Source: Sphingobium chungbukense (GTDB taxonomy: Bacteria > Pseudomonadota > Alphaproteobacteria > Sphingomonadales > Sphingomonadaceae). From it: 64,000 bases of DNA. Below the pieces are notes generated by a model. It had not been told where the DNA came from. It saw nothing but the letters and a program-made list of their open reading frames with translations, and did not search any database. The position numbers and the translations under genes are program-made. The stretch lies in contig NZ_LBIC01000001.1 of the NCBI RefSeq assembly GCF_001005725.1, forward strand, positions 584,501-648,500. The letters are read 5' to 3'. This document shows, in pieces, positions 27,111-36,739 of this stretch (its first letter is position 1; each line of letters starts with the position of its first letter).

Positions 27111-27231
27111 TGCCGGGCGTTTTACGCGGGTGATCCGCTCCGCCACGCGCAGGGATGTCGCCCAAAGGGAACTCATGAGCTTATCAGCGGGATTTGCTTG
27201 CCATGGCGCGCCAAGTCGCGAAAAAGGGGGC

Positions 27232-27279
27232 ATGATGAAGAACACCGATCCCTTTCCCATTTCCGGTGCGCGCGCATGA
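27232..27279 (+). CDS. Possible 15-codon upstream peptide coupled to the flavin reductase gene
   Basis: A tiny frame beginning ATGATGAAG is preceded by AAAAAGGGGG, a far stronger ribosome site than that of the gene behind it. Its TGA overlaps the ATG of the flavin reductase gene (ATGA at 27276-27279), the classic arrangement for translational coupling. The peptide begins MMKNTDPFPIS. Whether it is expressed or only an accident of spacing is unknown. Confidence 0.35.
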   Translation: MMKNTDPFPISGARA

Positions 27280-27776
27280 GTGAAGCGGTCGCCTTCGACA
27301 GCGGCACCTTCCGCCGGGTGCTGGGGCACTATCCCACCGGCGTTTGCGTGGTGACGGCGGTAGAGGATGGGCAGGTGCCGACCGGCATGGTGGTCGGGTC
27401 CTTCACGTCCGTCTCGCTCGATCCGCCGCTGGTCGCGTTCTTCCCCGCAAAGGATTCGCAAAGCTGGCCCCGAATCGAGAAAGTGGGGAAATTCTGCGTC
27501 AACATCCTGGCCAGCGACCAGAAGCCACTGTGCCAGCAATTCGCGGTGAAGGGTGGGGACGACAAATTCGCCGGCGTGACGCATCGCGTCTCAGCCAACG
27601 GATCGCCGATCCTGGACGGTGTAGTGGCCTGGATCGACTGCCAATTGGAAGCCGTGCACGAGGCTGGCGACCATTATATCGTACTCGGCCGGGTCATCGC
27701 ACTGGAGGTGGAAACGCCGGGCAAGCCGTTGCTGTTCTTCCAGGGCGGCTATGGCGAGTTCGCCCATCTGGCCTGA
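27276..27776 (+). CDS. Flavin reductase family protein (FMN-binding split barrel)
   Basis: The 166-residue protein matches the flavin reductase-like split-barrel family, which binds FMN and usually supplies reduced flavin to two-component monooxygenases. Signatures are YPTGVCVVTA near the N-terminus, GMVVGSFTSVSLDPPLVAFFP, and a C-terminal DHYIVLGRV strand with the conserved histidine. No partner monooxygenase is adjacent. The start is the ATG overlapping the short upstream frame; it lacks its own strong ribosome site. Its stop is 3 bp from the convergent RTX gene. Confidence 0.88.
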   Translation: MSEAVAFDSGTFRRVLGHYPTGVCVVTAVEDGQVPTGMVVGSFTSVSLDPPLVAFFPAKDSQSWPRIEKVGKFCVNILASDQKPLCQQFAVKGGDDKFAGVTHRVSANGSPILDGVVAWIDCQLEAVHEAGDHYIVLGRVIALEVETPGKPLLFFQGGYGEFAHLA

Positions 27777-27779
27777 CCT

Positions 27780-30700
27780 TCAGAAGAAGCTGCTCGAATC
27801 CACGCCCGCCAATGTGTTGACGCCCAGCAGCAGCACGCTCTGGTCGAATGCGCCGTCGCCATTGGAGTCGTAGAAGACCCAGCCGTCGGTCGTCCCCGCG
27901 ACGAAGGTCACATGATTGACCCCTGCGGTCGTGTTGGCGGCGGCCAGCGCATCGGAGAAATTATTGGTGGCGATCGCTCGTTCGGCATAGTCGGCGGCAG
28001 GCAGGCTGCCGTTCAGGAAGTCGAGATCGATGCGATCGCCTTCGCTGGCCTTGAAGTCGGTGATCCGGTCGTAACTCGCCGTGTTGAGCGTCGTGTCGCC
28101 CCGGTTGAAGACGAATATGTCCGCCTCCGTCCCGCCGGTCAGCGTATCCTTGCCCGCACCGCCGATCAGCGTGTCATTGCCCGCGCCGCCCTTCAGCGTG
28201 TCACCGGCGAGACCGCCGTCGAGCAGGTCGTTGCCCGCGCCGCCGTCCAGGCTGTCCTGTCCATCCTCGCCATAGAGCCGGTCATCGCCCGCATTGCCCA
28301 ATATGGTGTCGTTGCCCAGGCCGCCCCAGATGCCGTTGTTGCCGCTATTGCCGGTGATGGTGTTGGCAAGGTCATTGCCGGTGCCGTCGATATTGTCGGT
28401 GCCGGTCAGCACCAGTTTCTCGATCTCGGGAGCCAGCCGGTAGCTGACCGATGCGTTGACCTGATCCGTCCCGCCGCCCGCCAGTTCGAAGATCATATCG
28501 TCATTGGCGCTGTTGCCGTCGTCGGACCAGCTATCGACGATATAGGTGTCGTTGCCGTCGCCCCCGGTCATGCTGTCGGCGCCGGTACCGCCGTCCAGAT
28601 AATCGTCGCCCAGACCGCCGATCAGCACATCATTGCCGTCGCCACCGAACAGATTGTCGTTGTCGTCGCCGCCATCGATCGTATCCGCGCCGCCCATGCC
28701 GTACAGAATGTCGGCGCCCAGCCCACCCGACAGCATGTTCGCGGCGTCGTTGCCCGTGATGGTGTTGGCCAGTTCATTGCCCAAGCCGTCGATCGCCGTC
28801 GCGCCGGTCAGCGTCAGCTTTTCGACATTGGCGGCCAACCGATAGCTGACCGAGGCATAGACAAGATCGCTGCCGCCGCCCGCCAGCTCGATCACCTGGT
28901 CGTCATTTCCGGCAAAGCCGTCGTCCGACCAGGTGTCCACATAGAAAATATCGTTGCCCGCGCCGCCGTCCATATAATCGGCGCCCGCGCCGCCATCGAT
29001 GACATCGTTGCCGGCAAGGGCATAGATGGTGTCGTTGAGCGCGGTGCTCTGATAGGCCGCAACCGTGGTCGTCGGACTGATCGTGTTGTTGCCGGAGGAG
29101 CCGGTAATCGTCCTGCCGCCTTCCGCGACATCGGTGATGGTGATGGAGAGCAGCTGGTCGTCGACATTGCTGCCGTCGGTCGCGCGCACCATCACCTGAT
29201 AGACGCCATCGCCATCGGCATCGATGCGATTCTCATAGTCCGGCGCATTGATGAAGGACAGCGCACCCGTCACGGCATCGATGGTGAAGAGCGCCGCGTC
29301 GGCGCCCCCCGAAATGGCGTAGCCCGGTGTCGTGCCGTCCGCATCGGTGGCAGACACGATGGCGACCGCGCTGCCATTTTCCGCCATGCTGATCGCCGCC
29401 GATGTGCCGCCGCCATTGGAGGTGATGACCGGCGCATTGTCGTTCGCGTTGGTGACGCTGATGGCGAACGTCTGTGCGACGCTGTTGGTACCGTCGCTGG
29501 CGCTGACGATCACATTGTAGATGCGGTCGCCATTGCTGTCGGAGGGTGCCTCATAATCCGGCGCGGTCTTGAAGGTCAGCGTGCCGGTGTTCGCATTGAT
29601 GGTGAAGAGCGCCGCGTCCGCACCGCCGCTGATCGCATAGCTCAGCGGCGTGCCATCGGCATCGCTGGCCACTACCGTCGCAGCGAGCAGACCGTTTTCC
29701 GCCACCGACAAGGCCACCGAAGCCGTCCCGCCATAGGAGGTCAGCACCGGTGCATTGTCGTTGAGATTGACGACGGTGACGGCCAGCGTCTGCTGGTCGG
29801 TGTTGGTGCCGTCGCTGGCCTGCACGATCACGTCATAGACATTGTCGCGGTTGGCATCGGTTGGCGTCTCGTAATCGGGTGCGGTCTTGAAGGTCAGCGC
29901 GCCTGTGGCCGCATCGATGGTGAACAGCGCCGCGTCGGCGCCCCCGACAATGGCATAGCCGATCGACGGACCATCCGCATCCGTCGCCGTTACCGTGGTC
30001 ACGGCGGGCGCGTTTTCATTGACGCTGATCGCCGCGCTCGCTCCGCCGCCATTGGAGGTGATGACCGGCGCTGCGCCATCGGACACATCGCGCACGGTTA
30101 TAGACAGCGTCTGTGTGTCCACCCCGCCATTGCCGTCATTGGCGGCGACGATCAGCTGATAGACATTGTCGCCATCGGCATCGGCCGGGCTTTCGAAATT
30201 GGGCGCGGTGATGAAGCGCAACTCGCCCGTTACGGCGTCGATGGTGAAGAACGCTGCATCCGCCCCACCGACGATGGAGAAGCCGACGGTCTGTCCCGCA
30301 TCCGGATCGGTCGCGGTGACGGTGGTGACGGCCGTGCTGTTCTCGTCGATCGCCAGCGCCGCCGCCGCGCCGCCGCCATTGGAGGTGATGACCGGCGGCG
30401 CGTTCAGCGCCGTGGCGGGCGTCGTCATGTCCGCGAACTGGAAATATTCGACATTGCGGATCGTCTTGCTGCCCTCGGGCGAGCCCGCGCGCTGGTCGAC
30501 AGCGATGAAGCTGCCGTCGGTCTGAAGGGTGAAGAGATAATCCGCGCGGTTGCCGGAAAAGACCAGCGTGTCGATATCGGCGCTGCCGTCGATCACGTCG
30601 TTGCCGGCACCTGCAATGATCGTGTCGTTGCCGCCGCCGCCATGCATATAATCGTTGCCGGCACCGCCATCGAGCCAGTCGTCGCCCGAATCCCCGTATA

Positions 30701-31517
30701 ATTCATCCCCGGCCAGCCCGCCATAGAGCCGGTCGTTGCCTGAATCCCCGTGCAGGACATCGCTGCCCGACACATTGTCGTCGTCGCCATAGAGGATGTC
30801 GTCGCCCGCGCCGCCCGACAGGCTGTCGTCGCCTGCGCCGCCGTAGAGGATGTCGTTGCCATCCCCGCCGGTCAGCTTGTCCTTGCCGCGTCCACCATAG
30901 AGGATGTCGTTGCCCGACCCGCCATCCAGCGTATCGTCGCCGGAAATGCCGTTATTGCCGAGATCGTCGCCATAGAGGATGTCGTCGCCCGCGCCGCCGG
31001 AGATGGTGTCGCTGCCCCGCCAGCCGAAGATGATGTCGTTGCCGCCATCGCCCTGGAGATTGTCCTTGCCCGCGCCGCCGATGATGATGTCATTGCCTTC
31101 GCCGCCCTGGACCAGCACATCCTTCAGATAATCGATGCCGCCCGGACCGTGCGCCGACAGGTCGATGATGTCATCGCCATCGGCCAGCCAGAATTGCTCG
31201 ATATTGTCGAAGCTGCCGAAGCCGCCCGAAATGACGCCATTATTATAGAGGATGGCATCGTTGAGGTTGGACCCGTACATGATGTCGGTGCCCTGGCCGC
31301 CCAGATAGAGGTCGGTGGAAATCTGGATATTGGTGCCGACCAGCTGGTAGGCGGTGCCGCTGCCGGTAAGGATCGCGGAGTTCCAGACGAGCTGCGCCAG
31401 CACCGCATCGGGGCGCACATAATCGAGGTTGGCGAGTCGGGTAAAAGCGAAGAACTGATCCTTTTCACTACCCGCCGTGATGGTCTGACTGCCTACCACA
31501 TTGAAATAGTTCGCCAT
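27780..31517 (-). CDS. Large RTX/cadherin-like secreted calcium-binding protein
   Basis: The 1245-residue protein has a unique N-terminal part (about residues 1-130), then an RTX region of GGxGxDxLxGG-type nonapeptides to about residue 370. Four cadherin-like repeats of about 106-109 residues follow (to about 805), each opening with a form of [10 protein letters not shown] and containing [11 protein letters not shown] second RTX region with interspersed beta-rich linkers runs to a C-terminal peptidase-M10-type segment ending SSSFF. There is no N-terminal signal peptide, so type I secretion with a C-terminal signal is expected. A surface adhesin or matrix protein is likely. No ABC exporter genes are nearby. 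An S-layer or haemolysin-like role is the alternative. Confidence 0.82.
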   Translation of the reverse strand: MANYFNVVGSQTITAGSEKDQFFAFTRLANLDYVRPDAVLAQLVWNSAILTGSGTAYQLVGTNIQISTDLYLGGQGTDIMYGSNLNDAILYNNGVISGGFGSFDNIEQFWLADGDDIIDLSAHGPGGIDYLKDVLVQGGEGNDIIIGGAGKDNLQGDGGNDIIFGWRGSDTISGGAGDDILYGDDLGNNGISGDDTLDGGSGNDILYGGRGKDKLTGGDGNDILYGGAGDDSLSGGAGDDILYGDDDNVSGSDVLHGDSGNDRLYGGLAGDELYGDSGDDWLDGGAGNDYMHGGGGNDTIIAGAGNDVIDGSADIDTLVFSGNRADYLFTLQTDGSFIAVDQRAGSPEGSKTIRNVEYFQFADMTTPATALNAPPVITSNGGGAAAALAIDENSTAVTTVTATDPDAGQTVGFSIVGGADAAFFTIDAVTGELRFITAPNFESPADADGDNVYQLIVAANDGNGGVDTQTLSITVRDVSDGAAPVITSNGGGASAAISVNENAPAVTTVTATDADGPSIGYAIVGGADAALFTIDAATGALTFKTAPDYETPTDANRDNVYDVIVQASDGTNTDQQTLAVTVVNLNDNAPVLTSYGGTASVALSVAENGLLAATVVASDADGTPLSYAISGGADAALFTINANTGTLTFKTAPDYEAPSDSNGDRIYNVIVSASDGTNSVAQTFAISVTNANDNAPVITSNGGGTSAAISMAENGSAVAIVSATDADGTTPGYAISGGADAALFTIDAVTGALSFINAPDYENRIDADGDGVYQVMVRATDGSNVDDQLLSITITDVAEGGRTITGSSGNNTISPTTTVAAYQSTALNDTIYALAGNDVIDGGAGADYMDGGAGNDIFYVDTWSDDGFAGNDDQVIELAGGGSDLVYASVSYRLAANVEKLTLTGATAIDGLGNELANTITGNDAANMLSGGLGADILYGMGGADTIDGGDDNDNLFGGDGNDVLIGGLGDDYLDGGTGADSMTGGDGNDTYIVDSWSDDGNSANDDMIFELAGGGTDQVNASVSYRLAPEIEKLVLTGTDNIDGTGNDLANTITGNSGNNGIWGGLGNDTILGNAGDDRLYGEDGQDSLDGGAGNDLLDGGLAGDTLKGGAGNDTLIGGAGKDTLTGGTEADIFVFNRGDTTLNTASYDRITDFKASEGDRIDLDFLNGSLPAADYAERAIATNNFSDALAAANTTAGVNHVTFVAGTTDGWVFYDSNGDGAFDQSVLLLGVNTLAGVDSSSFF

Positions 31518-31709
31518 GCACGCCCCCTGTCCTGCGTCCTTACGAAAGGTCGGAAAGCTGTACCCTCAAACGTTCCCGGAACGGTGAGGGCATAGGGATA
31601 TGAGACCCGCCATTGGGGGTGCGCCGATGGGCTTAGGGAGAGGGATTCGGGATATCCTTCCGAAACCAATGGAGCGCCGTCCGAAGGACAAGCCGTCTGA
31701 CGACACCGA
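31518..31709. other. Intergenic leader of the RTX gene
   Basis: This 192-bp gap separates the RTX gene from the glycosyltransferase gene upstream on the same strand. It contains a 13-bp palindrome CGTTCC-C-GGAACG (31569-31581), about 55 bp before the RTX start, that could be an operator. No clear promoter hexamers or terminator were identified. Confidence 0.4.
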
Positions 31710-32876
31710 TCATGGCCGCAACGCTTCGTAGATCGCGCTGACCTTGGCGCAATGCGCCGCTTCGCTGAACCGGTCGCGGGCATCCGCCTGCGCTGCCAGC
31801 GCCATGGCGCGTGCGTCGCCCGGATCCTGGCAGGCGCGGGCCAGCGCGTCCGCATCGTCGGGTTCGACGAGAATGCCGTTCCCGCCTTCCAGCGCCTCGA
31901 TATTGCCGCCGGACCGCGCCGCGACGATCGGCGTGCCGACCAGCATCGCCTCCACCAGCGTCCGCCCGAAAGGTTCGCCCACGGCGGGCACGACAAGCTG
32001 GTCGCAGGCCGCGATCCAGAAGGGGCCGGGCGTGCGATAGCCCATCAACTTCACGCGATCCGCGACGCCCTTGTCGGCGATCCGTTTGCGCAGGGCGATA
32101 TCCATGGCAGGCAGGCGTGCTTCGCCGAACATCAGGCCCATGACGGGACGGTCGACCGTCGCCTGCAAGCGCGCGATCATGTCGACGAACAGCAAGGGGC
32201 GCTTTCTTGGCACGAAGGCGCCGAAATAGCCCAGCAGCAGCGTGCCGGGCGTCACGCCCAATTCGCGGATCAGCGCGTCGCGCGCCTTGGCCCGGTCCAT
32301 CTCCAGACTGGTGTCGAACGGGCTGTGAATCACCGATGCCCGGTTCCGCGCCGACCAGAGGCCGGGGCGCGGCAGGGCGAAGGACGACACCGCCAGCACC
32401 CGATGCGCCAGCGCCGGCGCCAGCAAGCGCAGGCCCAGCGCGCCGGGATCGCCCCGATGATGCCAGATCAGCTTGGCTCCAGCGATGCGTGCGGCCAGCG
32501 CCCAATTGGCGCTGCTCCGTCCATCATTGACATGGACGATGTCGATCCGGTTGCGCCGCAGGAAGCGCGCGCGGGGCAGAACGCTTCCCAGCGTTCGCCG
32601 GAACTTCCGCAGGGTGAAGGCCTCGCCCGGCACGAACAGCCCACGGGCGGCGGGATCGGCCATCTGCTCGTGACCGGCGAAGAAGCGGGCGATCATGCCG
32701 TCGGGCACTTCGGTGACGACGAGTGGCCGGTAAAGCGCCGGGTTGAGATGCGCCATCAATCCACGCACCGAAATATGGCTGCCGCCGATACTGTCCCCGG
32801 AAAAGGGGAAACAAATGCGCAAGCGGTTGTCCGCCGCTACATCGTCGGCGGTCATCCGGGAAAGGGGGGCGTTCAT
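31710..32876 (-). CDS. GT4-family glycosyltransferase
   Basis: The 388-residue protein has the GT-B fold typical of sugar transferases. The N-terminal acceptor domain has the glycine-rich SGDSIGGSHIS, and the C-terminal donor domain has the E-x7-E retaining motif EPFGRTLVEAMLVGTPIV followed by GGNIEALEGG. It should transfer a nucleotide-activated sugar to the growing repeat unit on the cytosolic membrane face. Its ATG overlaps the stop of the lyase gene by 4 bp, so it is translationally coupled with the lyase and sulfotransferase genes. The donor and acceptor sugars cannot be assigned. Confidence 0.88.
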   Translation of the reverse strand: MNAPLSRMTADDVAADNRLRICFPFSGDSIGGSHISVRGLMAHLNPALYRPLVVTEVPDGMIARFFAGHEQMADPAARGLFVPGEAFTLRKFRRTLGSVLPRARFLRRNRIDIVHVNDGRSSANWALAARIAGAKLIWHHRGDPGALGLRLLAPALAHRVLAVSSFALPRPGLWSARNRASVIHSPFDTSLEMDRAKARDALIRELGVTPGTLLLGYFGAFVPRKRPLLFVDMIARLQATVDRPVMGLMFGEARLPAMDIALRKRIADKGVADRVKLMGYRTPGPFWIAACDQLVVPAVGEPFGRTLVEAMLVGTPIVAARSGGNIEALEGGNGILVEPDDADALARACQDPGDARAMALAAQADARDRFSEAAHCAKVSAIYEALRP

Positions 32877-34207
32877 CCCTCCTTCCCGTCCATCAGATCG
32901 CGCGAGCGCTGGTCGAGAAACTGGTCGAGATTGGCGACACCGTCGCCATCGGCATCGCCCCAGGGGTCGGCCTTGCGCGGATCGGTGCCATGTTGCGCTT
33001 CCCAGCGGTCGTCCATGCCGTCGCCGTCCGCATCGGGATAGGGGGTGCCGGGTACGGGTTCGTCGATGAGACCGGGTTGCTTGACGATATGTCCCTTCCG
33101 CTCGCGGACCTGACGGGCGATCCGCTGGTCGAACGGGTCGCGCGGGAAGGCGCCGGCATCGCTCAGTACCGTTTCATAGGCGGCGTCCGCCGGTTCCGCC
33201 GCGATGGTGGCGGGGCAGGGGGGCTTATCAACCTTCGCCTCCTGCATCAGCGGCGAGACATGCACGAAATCGCCGTCGAACCGGTTGTCGGCGAGATAGA
33301 CCTTGGCGATCCCCTTCGACCCCATGACATTGCGTGCCACGCCGATCGTGTCGGGCCGCGTGTTCTTCCCTGCGATGAAGCTGTTGCCGATCAAGGATAC
33401 CGGCACGCCGCCGAAGCTTTCCCAGATTTCGGCAAATTCCGACTGGCCGTTGTAAAGGATGTTGTTGATCACCTCCGCGCAGGAGCCGGGCGGGAAATTC
33501 AGGTCCGGATTGCGGTCGCCATTATGGGCGCAGATATTGCCGATGAAGCTCAGATGCTGTGGCCCCTTCGGGTCGCTCGCCAGCAACGCGCATTTGTCGT
33601 GGCGCGGAATGCCTTCCGCGAAGATGCTGTTGCTGATCGTGACCCAGTCATTGTCGCCATAGCCGTTGATCAGCTCGTCCCGCGCCCAGCTTGCGCTCAC
33701 ATGGTCGACGATGACCTGGCGGCTGTTCTCGATGGTGAAGCTGTCCTCCGACCCGCGATGCGTGCCCACCCGGTCGTTGCGCACGCGGATATGGCGGATG
33801 ACGATGTCATGCGTGTTCTTGATCAGGATCGGCGTGCGTCCCTCTTCGCCCCCGGCATGGGTGACAACTATGCCGCCGCCCGGCGCCGTCTGTCCGGCTA
33901 TGGTGAGATAGGGATTGGCGATCACGGGCGGCCGGGCGGTGAAGCGGATCACTCCGCTCACCCGGAACACGCACACCCGCGGTCCGGAGGCGTCGATACA
34001 GGCGCGCAGAGACCCCTGCCCGCCGTCGGCCAGCGTATCGACGGCGATGATGCGCCCGCCGCGCCCGCCCTTGGCCGCGGCGCCGTAGCCCACCGCACCG
34101 GGAAAGGCAGCTTCGCCCTTCACCGGCTGTGCCCGCGTTTCGCTGCCCGCGCCCGAACAGCCCGCCATGATGACGGGCAGGATGATCCCGATCAGCCGCC
34201 GCCTCAT
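32873..34207 (-). CDS. Lipoprotein pectate-lyase-like parallel beta-helix protein
   Basis: The 444-residue protein starts with a lipoprotein signal (IMAGC lipobox near residue 17). The opening of a PL1/pectate-lyase-like beta-helix follows (FPGAVGYGAAAKGGRGG, then TLADGGQGSLRACID, GVIRF and ITIAGQTAPG-type sequence). The helix continues with IRHIRVRND and NSIFAEG rungs. The C-terminus carries aspartate-rich calcium loops (DADGDGMDD, DADGDGVAN). It could cleave or remodel the polysaccharide made by this locus. The start at 34207 overlaps the sulfotransferase stop (ATGA); a longer open frame upstream is ignored because it reads through that gene. Catalytic residues were not verified. Confidence 0.82.
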   Translation of the reverse strand: MRRRLIGIILPVIMAGCSGAGSETRAQPVKGEAAFPGAVGYGAAAKGGRGGRIIAVDTLADGGQGSLRACIDASGPRVCVFRVSGVIRFTARPPVIANPYLTIAGQTAPGGGIVVTHAGGEEGRTPILIKNTHDIVIRHIRVRNDRVGTHRGSEDSFTIENSRQVIVDHVSASWARDELINGYGDNDWVTISNSIFAEGIPRHDKCALLASDPKGPQHLSFIGNICAHNGDRNPDLNFPPGSCAEVINNILYNGQSEFAEIWESFGGVPVSLIGNSFIAGKNTRPDTIGVARNVMGSKGIAKVYLADNRFDGDFVHVSPLMQEAKVDKPPCPATIAAEPADAAYETVLSDAGAFPRDPFDQRIARQVRERKGHIVKQPGLIDEPVPGTPYPDADGDGMDDRWEAQHGTDPRKADPWGDADGDGVANLDQFLDQRSRDLMDGKEG

Positions 34208-35256
34208 GCTGCGTCTCCGCTGCGCAGCGAATAGCCGTAGCGGCGCAGGAAGGGGGCGCAGATCAGGGTGAACAACCGCTGTTTCCATCCCGGCATTTCC
34301 CGCTTCCACTTGTCGTCGCCCCGGATGATGAGCGATTTCTGCATCCGATGGCGGCTGCCCGCGACCTGATGCTGCGGTTCGAAGGGGGCAAGGCCGGTGG
34401 CGGGCAGATGCGGCCTTTCCCCCACCAGCGCCACGATCCGCCCGATCTCCCCGCGCGGATCTTCGACGAAATCCTCGTAACGCACGCGTATGCTGCGCCC
34501 AGGCCCGACCCGGCGGCACAGCCATTCCGCCGCGAGATTCACCATCGACCATCGCAGTGCCGTGTAGAGCAGGGGCTTGGGCCGCAATTCGCGTTGCACG
34601 CCCTTTTCGACGCTGCGCCGATGCCCTTTCATCAGCGACCACGCGACGCCGCGCCCGTCGCGCACCACATGCACGACATGCAGATCGATTCCCGGCATCG
34701 CGGCCAGCGCGAGGGCACGTCCCGGCAGCTTCGATGAATCGACCAGCACCGGCCGCCCCGACACCATCGCCATGCCGCGCAGCAATTTGAGCGTCCGCCG
34801 CCTGTGGTCGCGCCATCCGGGCAGCCTGAACAACCGTCCCGGCGCCACCAGCCCCTCGGTTCGCTGCTGCGCCCGCCTGTAACCCGCCAGAAATCCCTCC
34901 GGCTCTCCCTGTGTCCAGCGCGCCATGATCGCCTTCCATTCCGGGCAATCCCGCACCCGCTCCCCGCAGGCGCAATATTCGCCATTGTCCCACACATGCC
35001 GTGCCAGCGTCGTGACCTCGCCGCCGCCCATGATCGCCGGATGTTCGCCCAGTGCGATGTCGAGCAGGGTCGTTCCGCTGCGACCATAGCCCGCCACATA
35101 AATCAGCCTGACGGCCGCTTCGTTCCCTTCCAGGTGCCGGGTTTCAGCGCGTTTGTCCGCGATCATCGGCCTGTCGGCATTGTGCAGGGGCAGGATCGCA
35201 TCCGTCACCAAGATCATCCTTGTCGCACGTGCCGGTCTGGCGACGCTCCGGGGCAT
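34204..35256 (-). CDS. Sulfotransferase family protein (1)
   Basis: The 350-residue protein has the PAPS 5'-phosphosulfate-binding loop GYGRSGTTLLD and the 3'-phosphate motif region HVVRDGRGVAWSLMKGH, both characteristic of sulfotransferases. A CxC-x4-C cluster (EYCACGERVRDC) resembles that in related bacterial sulfotransferases. It probably adds sulfate to a sugar of the polysaccharide. The ATG at 35256 has AAAGGA before it; internal ATGs at 35217 and 35166 are alternatives. It heads the leftward group sulfotransferase-lyase-glycosyltransferase. Confidence 0.85.
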   Translation of the reverse strand: MPRSVARPARATRMILVTDAILPLHNADRPMIADKRAETRHLEGNEAAVRLIYVAGYGRSGTTLLDIALGEHPAIMGGGEVTTLARHVWDNGEYCACGERVRDCPEWKAIMARWTQGEPEGFLAGYRRAQQRTEGLVAPGRLFRLPGWRDHRRRTLKLLRGMAMVSGRPVLVDSSKLPGRALALAAMPGIDLHVVHVVRDGRGVAWSLMKGHRRSVEKGVQRELRPKPLLYTALRWSMVNLAAEWLCRRVGPGRSIRVRYEDFVEDPRGEIGRIVALVGERPHLPATGLAPFEPQHQVAGSRHRMQKSLIIRGDDKWKREMPGWKQRLFTLICAPFLRRYGYSLRSGDAA

Positions 35257-35401
35257 TTATCCTTTGCGGCCGGGAGCCGTTCAACGGGTCACAAGGCTGA
35301 TGTCCCGGCAAATTCGGATAGGTCGGTCTGGCTGGAATCGTCCCTTGCCTCGCTCCGAAGGGCGTTTGCGTCGCGCCCGTGCGCGCGGCAGCCTCCCGTG
35401 C

Positions 35402-36736
35402 GTGACGACTCTGACCAGCCCTGGCACCCTTGGCTCTCCGACGGCCCCCGCGCGGCCGGACATCTTTGCGGCCCATGAACAGGTCTGGGACAGGATCGCA
35501 CGCTACAGCTTGCTCACGGCGATTTTTCTCAGCGGCTGGGGCCTGCTGCGCGTCGGGCAGATCAACCTCACTTTCTCCGACCTCGCCTTTCTGGTCAGTT
35601 TCACCATTTCCGGCCTGCGCGGGCGCCTCAGCGCCACGCCCTTCCGCTCGCTCACGCCCTTCTGGCTCACCGGGCTGGTGATGATGCTGGGCGGCCTGTT
35701 CATCGGATCGGTGGTCAACGGCGATCCGCTGCGCTGGGTGAATATCGCCCTGCAATATACCGTCGCCTTCCTCTTCATTCCTGTCCTGCTGATGCAGCAG
35801 GAGGAAAGGATCATCCGGACAGCGCCGCTCATCTTCATGCTGGGCATCACCTGTTCGGAAGTCATCGGCATCGCCGCCAGCTTCTTCCTGACTTTCCATG
35901 ACACGCTGCACTGGCTGGGCGACGGCTTCATCACCGGCAATGGCCGCCTGGGTTCGATGGCCGGACAGCCCAATCCCAATGGCGCGGTCGTCGCCTTTTC
36001 CATGCCGATGCTGCTCTATGCGATGCGCCAGCGGCTGATCGGGGCGGTCGGCGGCTTCGCCTGCCTGATCCTGTTGCTCTGGGGCTTGATGCTGAGCGCG
36101 TCCTTCACGGGTTTCGCCGCCTCGCTGATGGCGATTTTCGTGACGTTGCTGCTGATGGGCGTGCGCTACATCTTCCGGTTGGGATTGGGCGCGATGGTAG
36201 CGGCCGGCCTTTTCCTCGCCAGCGGCGCGCCCTTGCCCAAGGCTTTCCAGGAGCGCGTCGGCAATGCGGTGGAAAGCGGCGATATCGATCAGGCCGGCAC
36301 CTTCATCAACCGGTCCCAGTTGATTCAGGAAGCCTGGGGCTTTGCCGAGGACAATGTGATCGTCGGCATGGGCGTCGACCAATATCGCGAACTGTCCGCC
36401 TATGACAATCCGGTCCACAATCTCTTCCTGTTGATCTGGAACGAGGGCGGCGCCATCGCCTTTTGCGGCCTCATCCTTCTTCTGGGCCTGCTTTGCCTGC
36501 TGGCGGCGAACGGATTGCGCATCGGCCGCGACAGGGGAGCGATGGCGGTGGCCGTGGTGCTGGTGTTCCTCGTCTACACCCTGTCCTATCCGCACATGTA
36601 TTCCCGCATGTGGGTGATGCCGGTGATGGTGGCGCTGGCGGTCGTCTATACGCCCCGCCGTGCGGCTCGCCCCCAGGGAAGCGTTCGGCTGATCTATGCC
36701 AGGCCGGTCGGACCGCAGCCTCTGCCGGAACTGTGA
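35402..36736 (+). CDS. O-antigen ligase/polymerase (Wzy_C) family membrane protein
   Basis: The protein has about ten to twelve membrane segments and a large periplasmic loop before NPVHNLFLLIWNEGG, which matches the Wzy_C motif with its conserved histidine. Such proteins polymerise lipid-linked repeat units (Wzy) or ligate O-antigen (WaaL); the context favours polymerisation. The start is uncertain. The frame is open from 35153, but the region before 35402 is Arg-rich, non-hydrophobic and partly overlaps the divergent sulfotransferase. The GTG at 35402 opens just before the conserved part; ATG 35300 is another option. Confidence 0.8.
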   Translation: MTTLTSPGTLGSPTAPARPDIFAAHEQVWDRIARYSLLTAIFLSGWGLLRVGQINLTFSDLAFLVSFTISGLRGRLSATPFRSLTPFWLTGLVMMLGGLFIGSVVNGDPLRWVNIALQYTVAFLFIPVLLMQQEERIIRTAPLIFMLGITCSEVIGIAASFFLTFHDTLHWLGDGFITGNGRLGSMAGQPNPNGAVVAFSMPMLLYAMRQRLIGAVGGFACLILLLWGLMLSASFTGFAASLMAIFVTLLLMGVRYIFRLGLGAMVAAGLFLASGAPLPKAFQERVGNAVESGDIDQAGTFINRSQLIQEAWGFAEDNVIVGMGVDQYRELSAYDNPVHNLFLLIWNEGGAIAFCGLILLLGLLCLLAANGLRIGRDRGAMAVAVVLVFLVYTLSYPHMYSRMWVMPVMVALAVVYTPRRAARPQGSVRLIYARPVGPQPLPEL

Positions 36737-36739
36737 CGG

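Noticed and set aside
24822..27584. A 920-codon minus-strand frame opposite maeB
   Set aside because: High GC keeps the antisense frame open. The product is His/Arg-rich with no motifs, while maeB on the plus strand has full malic-enzyme signatures.
28100..28800. Short regularly spaced DNA repeats that might suggest a CRISPR array
   Set aside because: They are in-frame codons of RTX nonapeptides with uneven spacing, not identical repeats with unique spacers.
27912..30701. A 929-codon open frame on the plus strand across the RTX gene
   Set aside because: It is the antisense of repetitive, GC-rich RTX codons; its translation is Arg/Val/Gly-rich without any fold, and the minus-strand protein has clear RTX and cadherin repeats.
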